Positions 1 to 12,633 of a DNA stretch of 64,000 nucleotides are shown in pieces. Every line of letters begins with the position of its first letter. The stretch's first letter is position 1. The notes beneath the pieces were generated by a model. It was given only the letters and a program-made list of their open reading frames with translations. It did no database searches and had not been told where the DNA came from. A program made the position numbers and the translations under genes. Origin of the DNA: Lichtheimia corymbifera B2541 (Eukaryota; Mucoromycota; Mucoromycetes; Mucorales; Lichtheimiaceae); NCBI GenBank assembly GCA_000697475.1, contig JNEU01001090.1:186001-250000 (forward strand). The letters are read 5' to 3'.

Positions 1-1541
1 CCACTTGCCAACATATCCTACATGTCATACATGAATAACTCGATTATCCTTCCTCAAAGTGACAATGTTTACCTTTGCATCTGCAAATGCATGTGCTGAA
101 CCTGCACTGACAATGGATACGCGTGTGACACCTTCATCTTCTGGCAACTCAGGCATTTCCAAATCCAAAGCATCAGCCAACCTTTTTAATCGCGAAATTA
201 GCTTTCCAATAAGATCCATCCATATCGATCCATTGACTCACGTTTGCGTATTGTTCAGCAACTTTTCATACACCTTGGTCATCTTTTCATGATTCTGCTT
301 GGTTTCTTCAGAAAGCTCTCCGCGCGTAAACAACGTCTCACGATTCCGGCTGTCAAGGCGTTTGATATGCTTGTGCTCCTTGACAAGGTGCTTTTCCACA
401 CTGTGATAATAGTCAACAAACAATTGCTTGAGAGCAGCACGTTGTTCTGGCGTCACGTATTCACTGCCTTCCGTTGTACTGCTTCCTGCTGTCACTGGTG
501 CTGCTGCGGCTGCTGCTTCAGGTTGTTGTTGTTGTTGTGATTCATTTTCCTCATCCTCCTCTTTTTGTTGTTGTTGAGCAGCGCGTTGTTTTCTAGAAGT
601 GATGCCGAGAACTTCTTGGCCATAATTCTTCAAAAAGGAGGCTGCCAGTGGAAGATTGACATGTTGATCCATATCCGTCAATAACTATAAAACGAGGTAT
701 CAATAACCCATTCCAATCCGAGCATGCGTCCATGTACAATACATACCAATCCTTTCAAGATAGTATACACGAAATTTTCTTGACCACTAGGCTGTTTTTC
801 AGATTCTTTCTTTTGAGGACGTTTGGAGGATGTTGAAGATGAACCCACAAAGCCAGCGACGCCATCACCCTGAGACTCGACGCCTTCCAAATTGGTGGAT
901 GCCAAAGAGGATACACCATCCTGTACGTTACGAATCACACCGACCAACCACAATTCAACAATGATGCGTAGATAGGTACGTTGTCTTGAAATGCGAGTCG
1001 ATTCTTCCTTATCACGTTGTTCCTGGGGTAAAGATGCCAAATGTTGCTTTGAAGGAGGTTGCATGGCTCTCGCAAGGTGATGTGTCAATAAGAGTGTGAA
1101 TGTATCAGGAAATCGTTGATGAAGTGCGGAAACGACCTAGGATGGTTGATGATGATGAGCATAGGGTTGCCATGACGACCACGACCACGACACCACACAA
1201 CATACCTCGACACATGCTGCCGCGTCTGCACTCGACTTGCACTTGAGCATACCGTCCAATACACCACCCACGACCTCGGAAATATACTTTTCAAGGCTCA
1301 ACTTTTTGATATCATTCAATAGCTGCTGCGTCGAATCGGCTGCAAGGGATGCTTTGCACTTTTTGATGAAGGCTGTATTCTTTTTAATGTTGCTGTCGAG
1401 ATTCTTGTACTGCGACGGATCTAGTCAACATGTCAGCGAGACCGTTTGTTGCTTTTCAAGCAAGACATGACAATGCGTACCACTTTTGCCTCGCTCCCAT
1501 GCCAATCGATTGGCTTCTCGGAGATCCGATTTGGTAGGCAT
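1..1541 (-). CDS. UPF2: UPF2/NMD2 nonsense-mediated decay factor, N-terminal part (runs off the left edge)
   Basis: UPF2 is the MIF4G-repeat scaffold that joins UPF1 and UPF3 in nonsense-mediated mRNA decay. Model: complement(1..17, 73..181, 242..684, 747..1136, 1206..1420, 1481..1541). Every junction is GT-AG and keeps frame. The protein starts MPTKSDLREANRLAWERGKS. It then has the first MIF4G repeat, with the family pattern of N-T-A-F-I-K-K, then LSLEKYISEVVGGVLDG, then LKCKSSADAA and SALHQRFPDTF. Farther on are the typical inter-helix segment YEKLLNNTQTLADAL and an acidic MPELPEDEG stretch. The exon at 1-17 is still coding, so the two later MIF4G repeats and the UPF1-binding tail lie outside the window. 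The start is the only ATG ahead of the conserved block. A Gln-rich insert sits near 520-590. Identity is confident; exact exon ends are my reading. Confidence 0.9.
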
Positions 1542-1675
1542 GGCTGAAAGAGATGTGTGAACAAGGTGATATATGTCTGCCAACTTCCGCCGGTCACTCA
1601 AGTATTCTACAGACAGACTTGATGCCGCCCAGCAAGATCACATGCTGCTGCCTTTGGATAGATAGCAACCCTATC

Positions 1676-1684
1676 CTTTATATA
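1676..1684 (-). promoter_or_regulatory. Candidate TATA box for UPF2
   Basis: On the minus strand this reads TATATAAAG, 135-143 bases ahead of the UPF2 start codon. It is the best TATA-like match in the 1542-2350 spacer between UPF2 and the divergent aldo-keto reductase gene. The rest of that spacer holds an A-run near 1747 and no other gene I can support. Function is inferred from sequence and position only. Confidence 0.35.
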
Positions 1685-2350
1685 TGCCATTTATCGACTC
1701 TTATATGAGATACAATGTGGAGTGATATAATAATTTCGATTGTTTAAAAAAAAAATAACCCCATGCATACATACACACGTTCCTTTAATATAGGCAAGGA
1801 AGAAGAAATCATACATTGACTAGCATCATATAGACAATTCCCAGGGATTCGGTTGAGCACCCTATCAACAAAAGCTAGGATATAGTAGGCTGACATAGAC
1901 ACAACCCATAGTCATGATTACAAATTTGATAAAGCCGCAGTCGATAGCTGCTACGTTCCTTTATTTGTAATACAAAGAGCACATTGACGACTGTGGCAAT
2001 TCGTGTGCCTTCGCAGACAATGGATACACTTTGCTTGGAAAAGAATTCTAGCTTCATATGGAGTCATTGTTCTGTCGTCGATCTATAGGCAAGGAACCTC
2101 ATCATTGTAAATCCCGATTTTTGGACCCTACCATTGTGGTGAACCAGACGCCCGATTTCTGTATCGATCTTGAGCGATTAGTGCGTATCTTGCTACAAGC
2201 AAGATGACCGCTAACATAGATCTGTCACACCTAAAAAGTGGAGAATAAAAAATCTACGGATGACCAAAATTCCCCGGGCCACTTGGTTATTTAGGGCACG
2301 TCGTGTGAATAGACACCTTCTTTGTTTCTCTCTTTTTTATTTTATTCACC

Positions 2351-3684
2351 ATGGCTCTCAACAAGGTTTACAAGCTGTAAGTGTGTACCTCTTGTTCTTG
2401 AATGACTTGATGACTAAAAAGATTGCTCTATGCAGCAACACGGGTGCAACGATCCCCGCTATTGGTATGTCGGCTCTTGTTTTCGTACATCGGCCTGTTC
2501 TTTATTATGCATAAGGTATTGATTTGGCATAATCTAGGTCTCGGCACCTGGCAGGCACCTGGTGAAGAAGTTTATGCTGCAGTCAAAACTGCAATTCAAG
2601 CTGGCTATCGCCACATTGACACTGCATTTGGCGTAAGTACGATTGTTTGTTGTTACCCCTGAAGCAATCCTCTCTCGTAAGAGATTCATATCATGTACTT
2701 ACATATCACCATTAAAGTATGGTAATGAAGAAGATGTGGGACGTGGTATTCGTGATGCTTGTGCCGAGTTGGGATTGGAGCGCAAGGATATCTTTGTCAC
2801 TACCAAATTATGGCCCACCTTTTTCCGTACCGACAGAGTTGCCGAAGGTTTCCAAATCTCATTTGATAAGCTCAACATTGGATACATTGATTTATACTTG
2901 GCTCATTGGTAAGCTGTGATAATGAATGGATAGAAGATGGAGCAAGGGACTCACACTGACACACACATAATCCTCAAGGCCTGTTGCTTTGAATCCCGAA
3001 CCTGGTGTCGCCATTCCTCGTCGTGCTGATGGTACGCGTGATCTCGATAATGTCAAACCTTCTGAAACATGGGCAGCCATGGAAAAGTTGCTTGACACTG
3101 GCAAGGTCAAGGCCATTGGTGTGTCCAATTATTCTATTCCCATTTTGGAAGAGCTCTTAAAGACTGCCAAGGTTGTTCCTGCTGTGAATCAGATCGAGTT
3201 GCATCGTAAGTAGTGGATCATAAGCGATGTTAAAAGGAACCATGAGGTCACTCATATATATATGGGTTCTTTGTGTAGCCTACCTTCCTCAACAGAAATT
3301 GCTTGACTACTGCGCCTCCAAGGGTATCCATTGTACTGCTTACTCCCCATTGGGCTCCACCAACTCGACTTTGTTGCAGGATGAAACGATCAATAAGATT
3401 GCTACTGCTCGTAACAAGACTCCTGCCCAAATTATTCTCTCATGGGGTTATACCCGCTCCAGTGTGTTGCCAAAGAGTGTCAAGGCTGAAGTAAGTTTTT
3501 GATTTCCCCCAACATACAATGGCATTAATGATATTATTAATAGCGTGTCAAGGCAAATGCTGACTTGATTGACTTGACCAAAGAAGAGATGGATCAAATC
3601 AATGATCTTCACAAGACACATGGCAAACGTTTTATCAAGCCTGATTGGGGAACCAAGGTGTTTGATGAAGAATTTGAAGAATAA
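2351..3684 (+). CDS. Aldo-keto reductase (xylose/glycerol-type NADPH reductase)
   Basis: Predicted cytosolic NAD(P)H-dependent oxidoreductase that reduces aldehydes or aldoses. Model: join(2351..2376, 2436..2464, 2538..2632, 2718..2908, 2979..3205, 3279..3490, 3544..3684), 306 residues, the usual size for the family. The catalytic tetrad is visible: Asp in GYRHIDTA, Tyr in the YGNEEDVG segment just after it, Lys in TTKLWP, and His in IDLYLAHWP. Other family marks are [21 protein letters not shown] and the C-terminal [13 protein letters not shown] nucleotide-binding segment. Exon 1 encodes only nine residues, MALNKVYKL; the ATG is chosen because exon 2 continues directly into the conserved [14 protein letters not shown]. 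Substrate cannot be set from sequence: xylose reductase, glycerol dehydrogenase and aldose reductase assignments are all possible. Confidence 0.93.
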
Positions 3685-3902
3685 ACATTCTTTATTGTTG
3701 TTATAAACTAGTCATTTGTACACGTAAAAAGATAAGAAGACAAAGAGCCGATTCATGATCCGCAATTGTTGTCAACGCCCAGATTGTCGTCAGTGGGGTT
3801 TTCTTGTGTGAGCTTTGTTCCCGACTTGTACTTATTTTCCACCTCTTTTTCCTTTTCTCCCAAGAACCTCCTTTCAGCTCATCCCTTCAACTGCAATCTT
3901 TA

Positions 3903-4958
3903 ATGACGATGGATACATCTGCTCCGCTTGCCAGAGTGCGCTCTAATCGTGCCATGATTTCAGCCGTGCGACATGGGAGCGATTGCATGCAAGAAACCGG
4001 AGGGGAGGATCCCAAAGGCTCTCCACGCCCTACTCCACGTATAAGAACTATCGTCAAAGACTCAACAGAGGATTATACTCGCGATACAAAGGAGGAGGAG
4101 CAGAATGAAGAGGATAAGAAATCACCATCATCACCAACGTCATCCACAGTTGTCAAGCAAGAACAGCAAAAACGACGTATCGATCAGTCTCCTACTACTA
4201 CTACTACTACTACAACTATGCACCTATCTAAAGCAGCGTCGTCATCATCATTTCCACGCCCACCGTCTCCAGTAGAAACCATAGTAGCATTGCCAACCCC
4301 ACGTCGTCCTAGCAAAGTTCGAAAGATGGATGATGACGAAGATATCAGCAATAGCAATAGCAGCACTCAACTGATTTGGCCACAACGTGTATCTACTCAG
4401 CAACAACCACCAAAGTTACTTCGTAAACGCACCACACGTCGACGTACAGAGACATCTTATGATGAAGATACCACCACTTACCTCAAGCGTGTTTTCTTTG
4501 AAGTCTATGGTCAAGGACGAAAGCTTAGCAAGCATGAACGTCGTCGGATTGAACAAGACACAGGCCTCATGTCCCGCAAAATCACTTACTGGTTCTCAAA
4601 CCAAAAACGCCGCTTCAGTGCAGAACTCAAAGCGTTTCAACGCTTATCACGCCAAGGCTGTATCAAGACTTATGATGAGTTTCTTATTTGGTGCGAAGAG
4701 AATTATGTTCCAGAACTTGGATCCATGCCACAACACCAATTTGAAGAAGACGAAATCGAAGAAGATGATACTGACAATGACAACAATCATCAGCAGCAGC
4801 AATCATCACGCAGTCCATCCACACCTCCGCCACAACAACAACCACAACAATCACAACCACAACCACAACCACAATCATTACCTGCACCATCACAACAACA
4901 ACAACAACAACAATCCACTTTTACCGCATCATCCTCTTCTTCTACTTCTTCTCATTGA
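3903..4958 (+). CDS. Homeodomain transcription factor
   Basis: Predicted nuclear DNA-binding protein of 351 residues in a single exon. The homeodomain lies near residues 175-235. It opens with a basic arm (RKRTTRRRTETSY), has a helix-2 region with KLSKHERRRIEQDTGL, and ends in the recognition helix KITYWFSNQKRRF, which carries the invariant W-F-x-N-x-x-x-R. The rest is low complexity: Ser/Thr/acidic stretches before it, then an acidic patch and a Gln/Pro/Ser-rich tail made largely of CAA/CAG runs. I chose the ATG at 3903. The frame is open to an ATG at 3804, but the extra 33 residues are hydrophobic and overlap pyrimidine-rich DNA typical of a leader. A fungal mating-type or developmental role is possible but not shown; no second conserved domain is visible. 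Confidence 0.82.
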   Translation: MTMDTSAPLARVRSNRAMISAVRHGSDCMQETGGEDPKGSPRPTPRIRTIVKDSTEDYTRDTKEEEQNEEDKKSPSSPTSSTVVKQEQQKRRIDQSPTTTTTTTTMHLSKAASSSSFPRPPSPVETIVALPTPRRPSKVRKMDDDEDISNSNSSTQLIWPQRVSTQQQPPKLLRKRTTRRRTETSYDEDTTTYLKRVFFEVYGQGRKLSKHERRRIEQDTGLMSRKITYWFSNQKRRFSAELKAFQRLSRQGCIKTYDEFLIWCEENYVPELGSMPQHQFEEDEIEEDDTDNDNNHQQQQSSRSPSTPPPQQQPQQSQPQPQPQSLPAPSQQQQQQQSTFTASSSSSTSSH

Positions 4959-5262
4959 AATCCATTACCACACTTGTTTGTAGCGTTACCCAATCTGATC
5001 CCACCTTATTGATGATTGAATTCCACACTATCACTCACATTCTCTTTCCTACTTTATCCCCCCCCCAATGCATATGCTTCCAACAACCAGCGTTACTCTT
5101 TCTTTTTCTCTTTCAGTCAAAACCTCTTGTCTTGTTTACACACTCGAATAAATCGCATCATCTATCGCATCATTCCGGTTCATGACAAGATTGCATGTTG
5201 TCAGCTTGTGTGTGTGTGACATTGCTGCTGCATAATTTCCCACAGCCACATATATTTTTTAT

Positions 5263-6042
5263 TTACAAGGCAGACTTGTTATTATCATACTTTTCCATCA
5301 CCTTATTGTTTCTAATACGATCAATAAAGTTGATCTCATCACCGGCACTTGTATGACTGCCTGGTTTATGAAGGCATTCCTTATCCATCAAATCAGCAAA
5401 GTGGCAATTGAAGCCAAGTCTTGGGTATTTCTTGACAATGGCATCGATGGTATCCGCATGATACAATTCAGGATTGCGACCAATCACATCGATCGTGGTA
5501 CCCATTTGAATGAGTTGACCCACTTTACGAATCTGGCCTGGCACGAAATCCGTGTGTCGGATAATGGCTTCGGCCACTTCATCCGCTTGTAACTGCGACG
5601 CACCAAATTCAACCAATTTTTCTCTTGCATGAATACCGCCCCAGAATTCAAACGATAAAGAGGTACTGAGATGATAGCGAGGAGCAACACCAATGTCATG
5701 AAACAATGCCGTCAAGTAGTACGTATCCAAATCTACCTTCCAGTCGGGAAACTGATCCGTGGCAACCACAGCTCCCAAGTAATAAGCTCGGTTCGAATGA
5801 TTCCACATCGTAGCATCAAGCTCCTTGTGCGTGTACTCGGCTGTCTTGATAGCAACCTCGGTGTTGGGAACAGGAATCGATGCAATATCAATAGGGTTAG
5901 GTGGATGGAAGCCGTGTGATCGAAGCATACGATCCACATCACGCTCCACAGCTACATATCATTAACAATGAGTATATTACACACACACACCTCTAGTAGT
6001 AGTACCTGAATCAGCCAATGCTCTTTGAAGTTCGGATGCCAT
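5263..6042 (-). CDS. HD-domain hydrolase, cyanamide hydratase (DDI2)-like
   Basis: Predicted metal-dependent HD-superfamily enzyme of 241 residues. Model: complement(5263..5951, 6006..6042), with a 54-base intron. Exon 1 encodes MASELQRALADS and joins in frame to AVERDVDRMLRSHGF. Metal-ligand motifs are the His of NHSNRAYYLG, the His-Asp pair in YYLTALFHDIGVA, a later His in AIIRHTDF and a distal Asp. The overall pattern (HSxR followed by an HD pair and a FEFWGGIHA segment) fits fungal cyanamide hydratases and related urea hydro-lyases such as yeast Ddi2/Ddi3. Those hydrate cyanamide to urea, but many homologues are uncharacterised, so the substrate is inferred. Confidence 0.82.
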
Positions 6043-6090
6043 TTAGTTTGGTAGACAAAGAAATAAAAAGTAAAAGAAAAAAGAGAGCGC

Positions 6091-6100
6091 TTTATATAGG
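6091..6100 (-). promoter_or_regulatory. Candidate TATA box for the HD-domain gene
   Basis: The minus strand reads CCTATATAAA, about 50-58 bases ahead of the start codon at 6042. This is a reasonable TATA position if the leader is short. Between here and 6490 I see no gene. Confidence 0.4.
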
Positions 6101-6489
6101 TGGTGGATGGGGTTGAGAAGTTCAAGAAGATTACTAATCTGGGGTTAAGGTGATTTGGTATATTTGATCTATTCCCGAATTGTCGGTCTCCACACTCTCC
6201 CCCTCGCGTTGGTAAACATCGGGCTGCATGACAAAGCATGGAGACGAGTATCCTCATTGGCTCATTTGGTCGCACTTGAACCGGAAGAATAGATTCGCCG
6301 TAGTCAACATACAACAGCGACCAAACTCCCCTGGTCGAGGTGAGTCATAACTTGGTTGAAATTAGGTATGAATACGTAATGAAAGAATACAGTATACTTT
6401 GTGGAGTAGCTATCTCGTTATTCTGTACCCAGCAGAGCTATGACGATATCCTTATGCCACACACACTCCCATTTTGGAAGGATTGAACT

Positions 6490-9280
6490 TGAACTCAGAA
6501 TTGAAAACGCCCCCAAGGAAGCCAGCTCTTTCTTATGCTTCTTCTCACAATTGCAACCACGACTTCATCCAATTCACGCTCCTATCACGAGAACAACGCA
6601 CACGAGACTCGACATTGACTGGCAAACGACTTTGGATAGCAAATGGGTTTTATTGTCAACCCAAGATCACCACTCACAATGGACCTCCTCCTAGACGAAT
6701 GGCAACACAGTTGACGTGTCAAGCACGCAACAACACTTTTGAACAACGACAGGCCTTACGTTAAACGCTTGGTTCTTCGTTTATTGTGGGTGGAGGTGTA
6801 TTCCTTTGCTGCAACCTGCGCGTCTTCCTTTGCACTTCTCCACCAAATTGTACCTTCGAGTTGACTCCAGTTAGCAATAGCAGCTCATTGCCAAAGCGGT
6901 TAAACAACAGCTGTAAACAACCCACGAGATATTGTCTACTATCCACTATGGCTATTTGTTGCAGCCAGCCATTTGCATTGCTACAATGTTTGCTCTCTTT
7001 GTCACGATGCCTGCAACCTATGAGGATCATCACCAATCAACAGCATAACGTCGCCAGGATGATGGAGAAAATAGAATACGTTCTTGGATTATGGGGTAAG
7101 GCTGTGGATGGAAAAGGTAGAATGGATCAGTGCAATGGTACTAATATTGTGGTGCCTAGCTTTATGTCTAGGAGATGCCTGCTTACGAGGATTGATTTCA
7201 GCGATGGTGATAGAAAAGTGGAAAACACGACCTTAAATTATTGGGTAAGGCTGTGGATGGATGGATCATGACAACGCTCTCATATTTTATGGCCCCCCTT
7301 TTTCATGTGCATGTCACTTTGCTGAGACTACTGCCACGCAACACGACATTGCCTGGGTGATGGAGAAAATGGTAAGGCTACGGATGGATAAAGAATCATT
7401 GCAGGTGGATAGGTATCCCCTTAGTAGCTCTAGCATACTTTATATAATGAACGAATAAATAACATGTATCTATATCAAATGTCTCAACCAGTTGGCGTTC
7501 TTAACGCATCTTTTAAGATTGTGGATCAACACATTCGGAAAGAATTCCGCCACCCGATCTCTAGCATCTGCAACCTCTTGTGGCACCTTATGAAATATCA
7601 AAGAACTGCCCTTCTACATGGCTCTTATTACATTTCTTCCTCTTTCTCTACAATGGGATAGCAAAGTTTCTTTCCTGTGCCTTTCCTATGACAATTATAA
7701 TATGCCCTTTTACATGTAAGCTTTACTTTTTCAATAAGAATGGGCGTACATGTTTATCATCTTGCTTGGTGACACGACATGATGTATGTGATACATAAAA
7801 AGCCTACAGAGCATGGGTTCTCAGCTCCTTCAACCCTCTCTCTCTTTTTATATTCTCCATATGACAAGCGACACGGATGAAGGTCACAATACCATCAAAG
7901 TATGCAAATACAGAATACGTCTATGCTGCATTCAGGAACTTGCTCATGACTAACTCTTCGTTAGATAGAGATTAACGAAGACAACAAGTATAAGCAATTT
8001 TTCGAAAAAGGACTCGGTGCACTCTTATCCAATCCAAACTTTTTGCTTCTCTATGTGCCCAAAAATGGAGCCAAGATGCAAGTTATACGGCCTGCCCGTG
8101 ATTCATACCATCGAAATCGCATGATTAGAAGGATCAATGAAGCGGAGGGCATTCCATCTTTTTACTACGCATTGTCGCACCTTTGGGGGATTACAGAAAA
8201 CGACCGATACTACTGGAATGATATCAGTGAATACGTGAATGACGAAGATGGACAACCTGCGAAACCTGTTTCAATGCGACCTGAGAAACGCGATACATTA
8301 CTTGCATTGCTCAAGGATCATCCCGATAGTTATTGGTGGATCGACGTTTTGTGTGCACGTACCGATACACCATTGGATATTATGGGTGATATCTACGCTT
8401 GTTGCCTTGAATGCATTGCCATGATCGACTGTGTACCTGGTCCTATATCACAACTTCATCTAATGGCCGACTTAAAAGTGGAAGATATCCAGTGTTCAGA
8501 TGACTCCTCAGTTGTCAGGCAATTTTATGATCAATGCTTCGACCTCGCAGACTCCCTAGACACATTGATACAGAGTCGATGGTGGAGTCGGGTGTGGACA
8601 TGGCAAGAGATGACTTTACCTTTCGGAGAGGTACGCCTTATGGCGGAAACAGGCACACACAGACCTCTAAGCAACACGATCACCATCGATGATTTAGTTC
8701 GAAACTATATGGTCATGTGGGATGCTACGGTACACATAGAAACCTCTCTATGCGAGAGAGAAGGAATAATCGGTATGTCGCGTGGAATACTTAAACGTTA
8801 TTATGAGGAGTACTGCTAATCTTTATTAACCAGGACGTGATAACGACGTGGAAAAAATGTGGAGAAATTTTGCTGAGTGGAGAGTAACTACACGAAATTG
8901 GTACCAGGAAACACATTATGCAAGAGTATACAACAAGAACCGTATCCAAGGAGAGACCAATGGGTACGATCTTTCTAGGATATTGTTGACATTAGGCACT
9001 TGCACTCGGCGTTGCATGGATCCTGTTGATTATGTCTATGGTGTGCTTGGAATATTCCAGTTTGAGATACCAAGAATGGACGATCCGGATGCAGTGTGGA
9101 AGCTTTTCTTATCTAAGATAGATATATGGTGGGGGCCTAGCAGACGCAAAAACTCCCGTTTCTCATTTATAATCACCAATCGTGCATACCAAGTTGATTT
9201 ACGAAAAGCTAAAGATATGGCTGATGTGTACAAGAACTCGTTTAAACTAACCTTGAAAACAAGGATATAAAAGAACACAA
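6490..9280 (+). repeat. Segmental duplication, copy A (inverted relative to 21.26-24.01 kb)
   Basis: This segment reappears, inverted and diverged but easily alignable by eye, at about 21265-24010. The match covers a non-coding or decayed leader (6490-7800) and then a HET-like gene. Aligned landmarks include CATCACCAATCAACAGCATA, the word GTAAGGCTGTGGATGG (near 7097 and again near 7240 in this copy) and the block ending in AACCAGTTGGCGTTC near 7490. The leader part (about 6530-7105) also has a third copy at 20320-20930. Short open frames in the leader carry family-wide similarity but are broken differently in each copy, so it may be a decayed gene or transposon; I do not recognise it. The match fades just after the HET stop codon. 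Boundaries are by eye, within roughly 30 bases. Confidence 0.75.
7861..9270 (+). CDS. HET-domain-like protein, intact copy
   Basis: Model: join(7861..7899, 7965..8772, 8834..9270), 427 residues. The N-terminal half carries the two hallmarks of the fungal heterokaryon-incompatibility (HET) fold: FYYALSHLWG (compare the family's Y-x-A-L-S-Y-x-W-G) and SYWWIDVLCARTDTPLDIMG followed by an IYACCLECIAMIDC segment (compare W-I-D-x-x-C-I-N-Q and I-Y-x-x-A). A further match is RWWSRVWTWQEM, like the R-x-W-x-x-Q-E of HET proteins. The C-terminal half includes MDPVDYVYGVLGI, also common in HET proteins. HET domains mediate non-self recognition and cell death in ascomycetes; whether that holds here is unknown. 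The intron positions were set by comparison with the second copy at 21.2-22.6 kb, which shares them. Confidence 0.72.
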
Positions 9281-10182
9281 AGGGGCAAGGATAAGTCCTT
9301 TGAGATTGGTGTTTATTCTGAAGGCAAAACGATGATCTTTTTATATCTTTACCACCTGAAACTGCAGCTGTACGGGAAGACGATTAGGATGAAGAAGAGA
9401 TTTGCATGGATGTATCGGATGAGGAATGAGGGTAAACATGCAAAATCTTTTCCAAGGTGTCGAATGAAGTCGTGGGTGGACCATTGCTATTGGTGTGCTT
9501 ACCAACAGATCTTTTTTTTTTCTATGTGCTTTTGGCTAAATGTTGAATCTCATTCTTTTTCAATGGATCATCGTAGTTATGCAATCCTGTATGAACCATT
9601 CATGATGTAGGGATAGTTTAACCGTTGTCTTAGATAAGGGTGAGTGTAAGAATGATTATCATAAATGTGTGTTTTCTGTTGATGTATGGCTAATGTTACA
9701 TGCTTTTATTCAAAAAGCATCTATACACACAAGTCTACCGCAATTCCTAAAATGGGTGGTGTTATCTATAAAGTCCTCTTTGTTGATCCATTTAACGATG
9801 TACTCGTACCACAGAATGTAATAAAGACATGGGCTCTTTGGTTGTACAACACCAGGTTGCATTATTGATATTGTTGAGTTGAACGCCCATTGATAAACCT
9901 AAAGGAAGCAAGCAGCAATGAAATGGCAGCAAAGCAAGCACGAGCGCAAGTGATCTTCAAGTTGATTTGCCGGGTAAAACTCAACATCTCACTTTTCTAT
10001 TTTGGGTAGTTGCAGCCCGCTAATGCGAATATTTTAGTAACGCGTTGCACACGAGACACATTGCAAGTGAGAAAGAGGATGGTATATATAGCAATTTCTT
10101 CACTCGGGACACGCACTTGTCTTTTTCTTTCTACTTTTTTCCCTCCATCGCCACTCTTCACACCTGTCATTTCTATTCTCCC
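9281..10182. other. Spacer upstream of UGP1
   Basis: No supported gene. A 92-codon open frame at 9332-9610 has no recognisable motif and lies at the tail of the duplicated HET segment. The last 100 bases are rich in TTTC and CCTC runs, as expected for the UGP1 leader, and a TATATATAG stretch occurs near 10083. Confidence 0.5.
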
Positions 10183-12054
<1,872 letters not shown>

Positions 12055-12633
12055 AAAGCACTCGCATCATTTTTTTACAACATTATATACGCAAAAGGTT
12101 TAGGAGGGGGGTGTCGGGGCGATCATATTATAGTACCATGTTACACGAAATGAGGAACCAGAATATTGTATTCTACCACACATAAAACGTGTGCGTTTTA
12201 TTGTGTGTGAGAGAGAATGTGTGTGTGTGTGAAGCGGGCTTAATATCAACATAGGACAAAGGAGGGTTACCAAATACTAGGATGTCTGTGTGTCAATGTT
12301 TGATTACTTTATGCATGTGGATATGTATTGCATATATATAGAGAGATGGTTGCTATGGATACTAGTAGTAGTGACCATGGATCACATCATCGTGGTGTCT
12401 TTTTGTTTCCCACCAGGCTTGTTTTACACCCGCTCACTAAAGCAAAGAGACTTGGGCAGAAAAGGGAATTCGGCACATCGGAAGTCGTACTTTTGTTCGT
12501 ATCACCTGAGACATGCCAAGCTGGATGTGGTTGATGCTTACGGTGGTGATCTTTCTTTTAAGGTTCCGAGCTGCAAGGAGAGAATAGATACCTTTTTTCC
12601 TCTGAATCCGTTCATCCCCCTACCATTGACTAC
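12055..12633. other. Spacer between UGP1 and the glycosyltransferase gene
   Basis: No supported gene. It contains a GT-rich microsatellite around 12195-12232 and a pyrimidine-rich leader just before the next ATG. A 122-codon open frame (12290-12658) overlaps the next gene's start in another frame and shows no conserved motif. Confidence 0.45.

Noticed and set aside
3804..3902. Upstream ATG extending the homeodomain protein by 33 residues
   Set aside because: The extension is hydrophobic, pyrimidine-rich at the DNA level and unlike the rest of the protein; it reads as a 5' leader.
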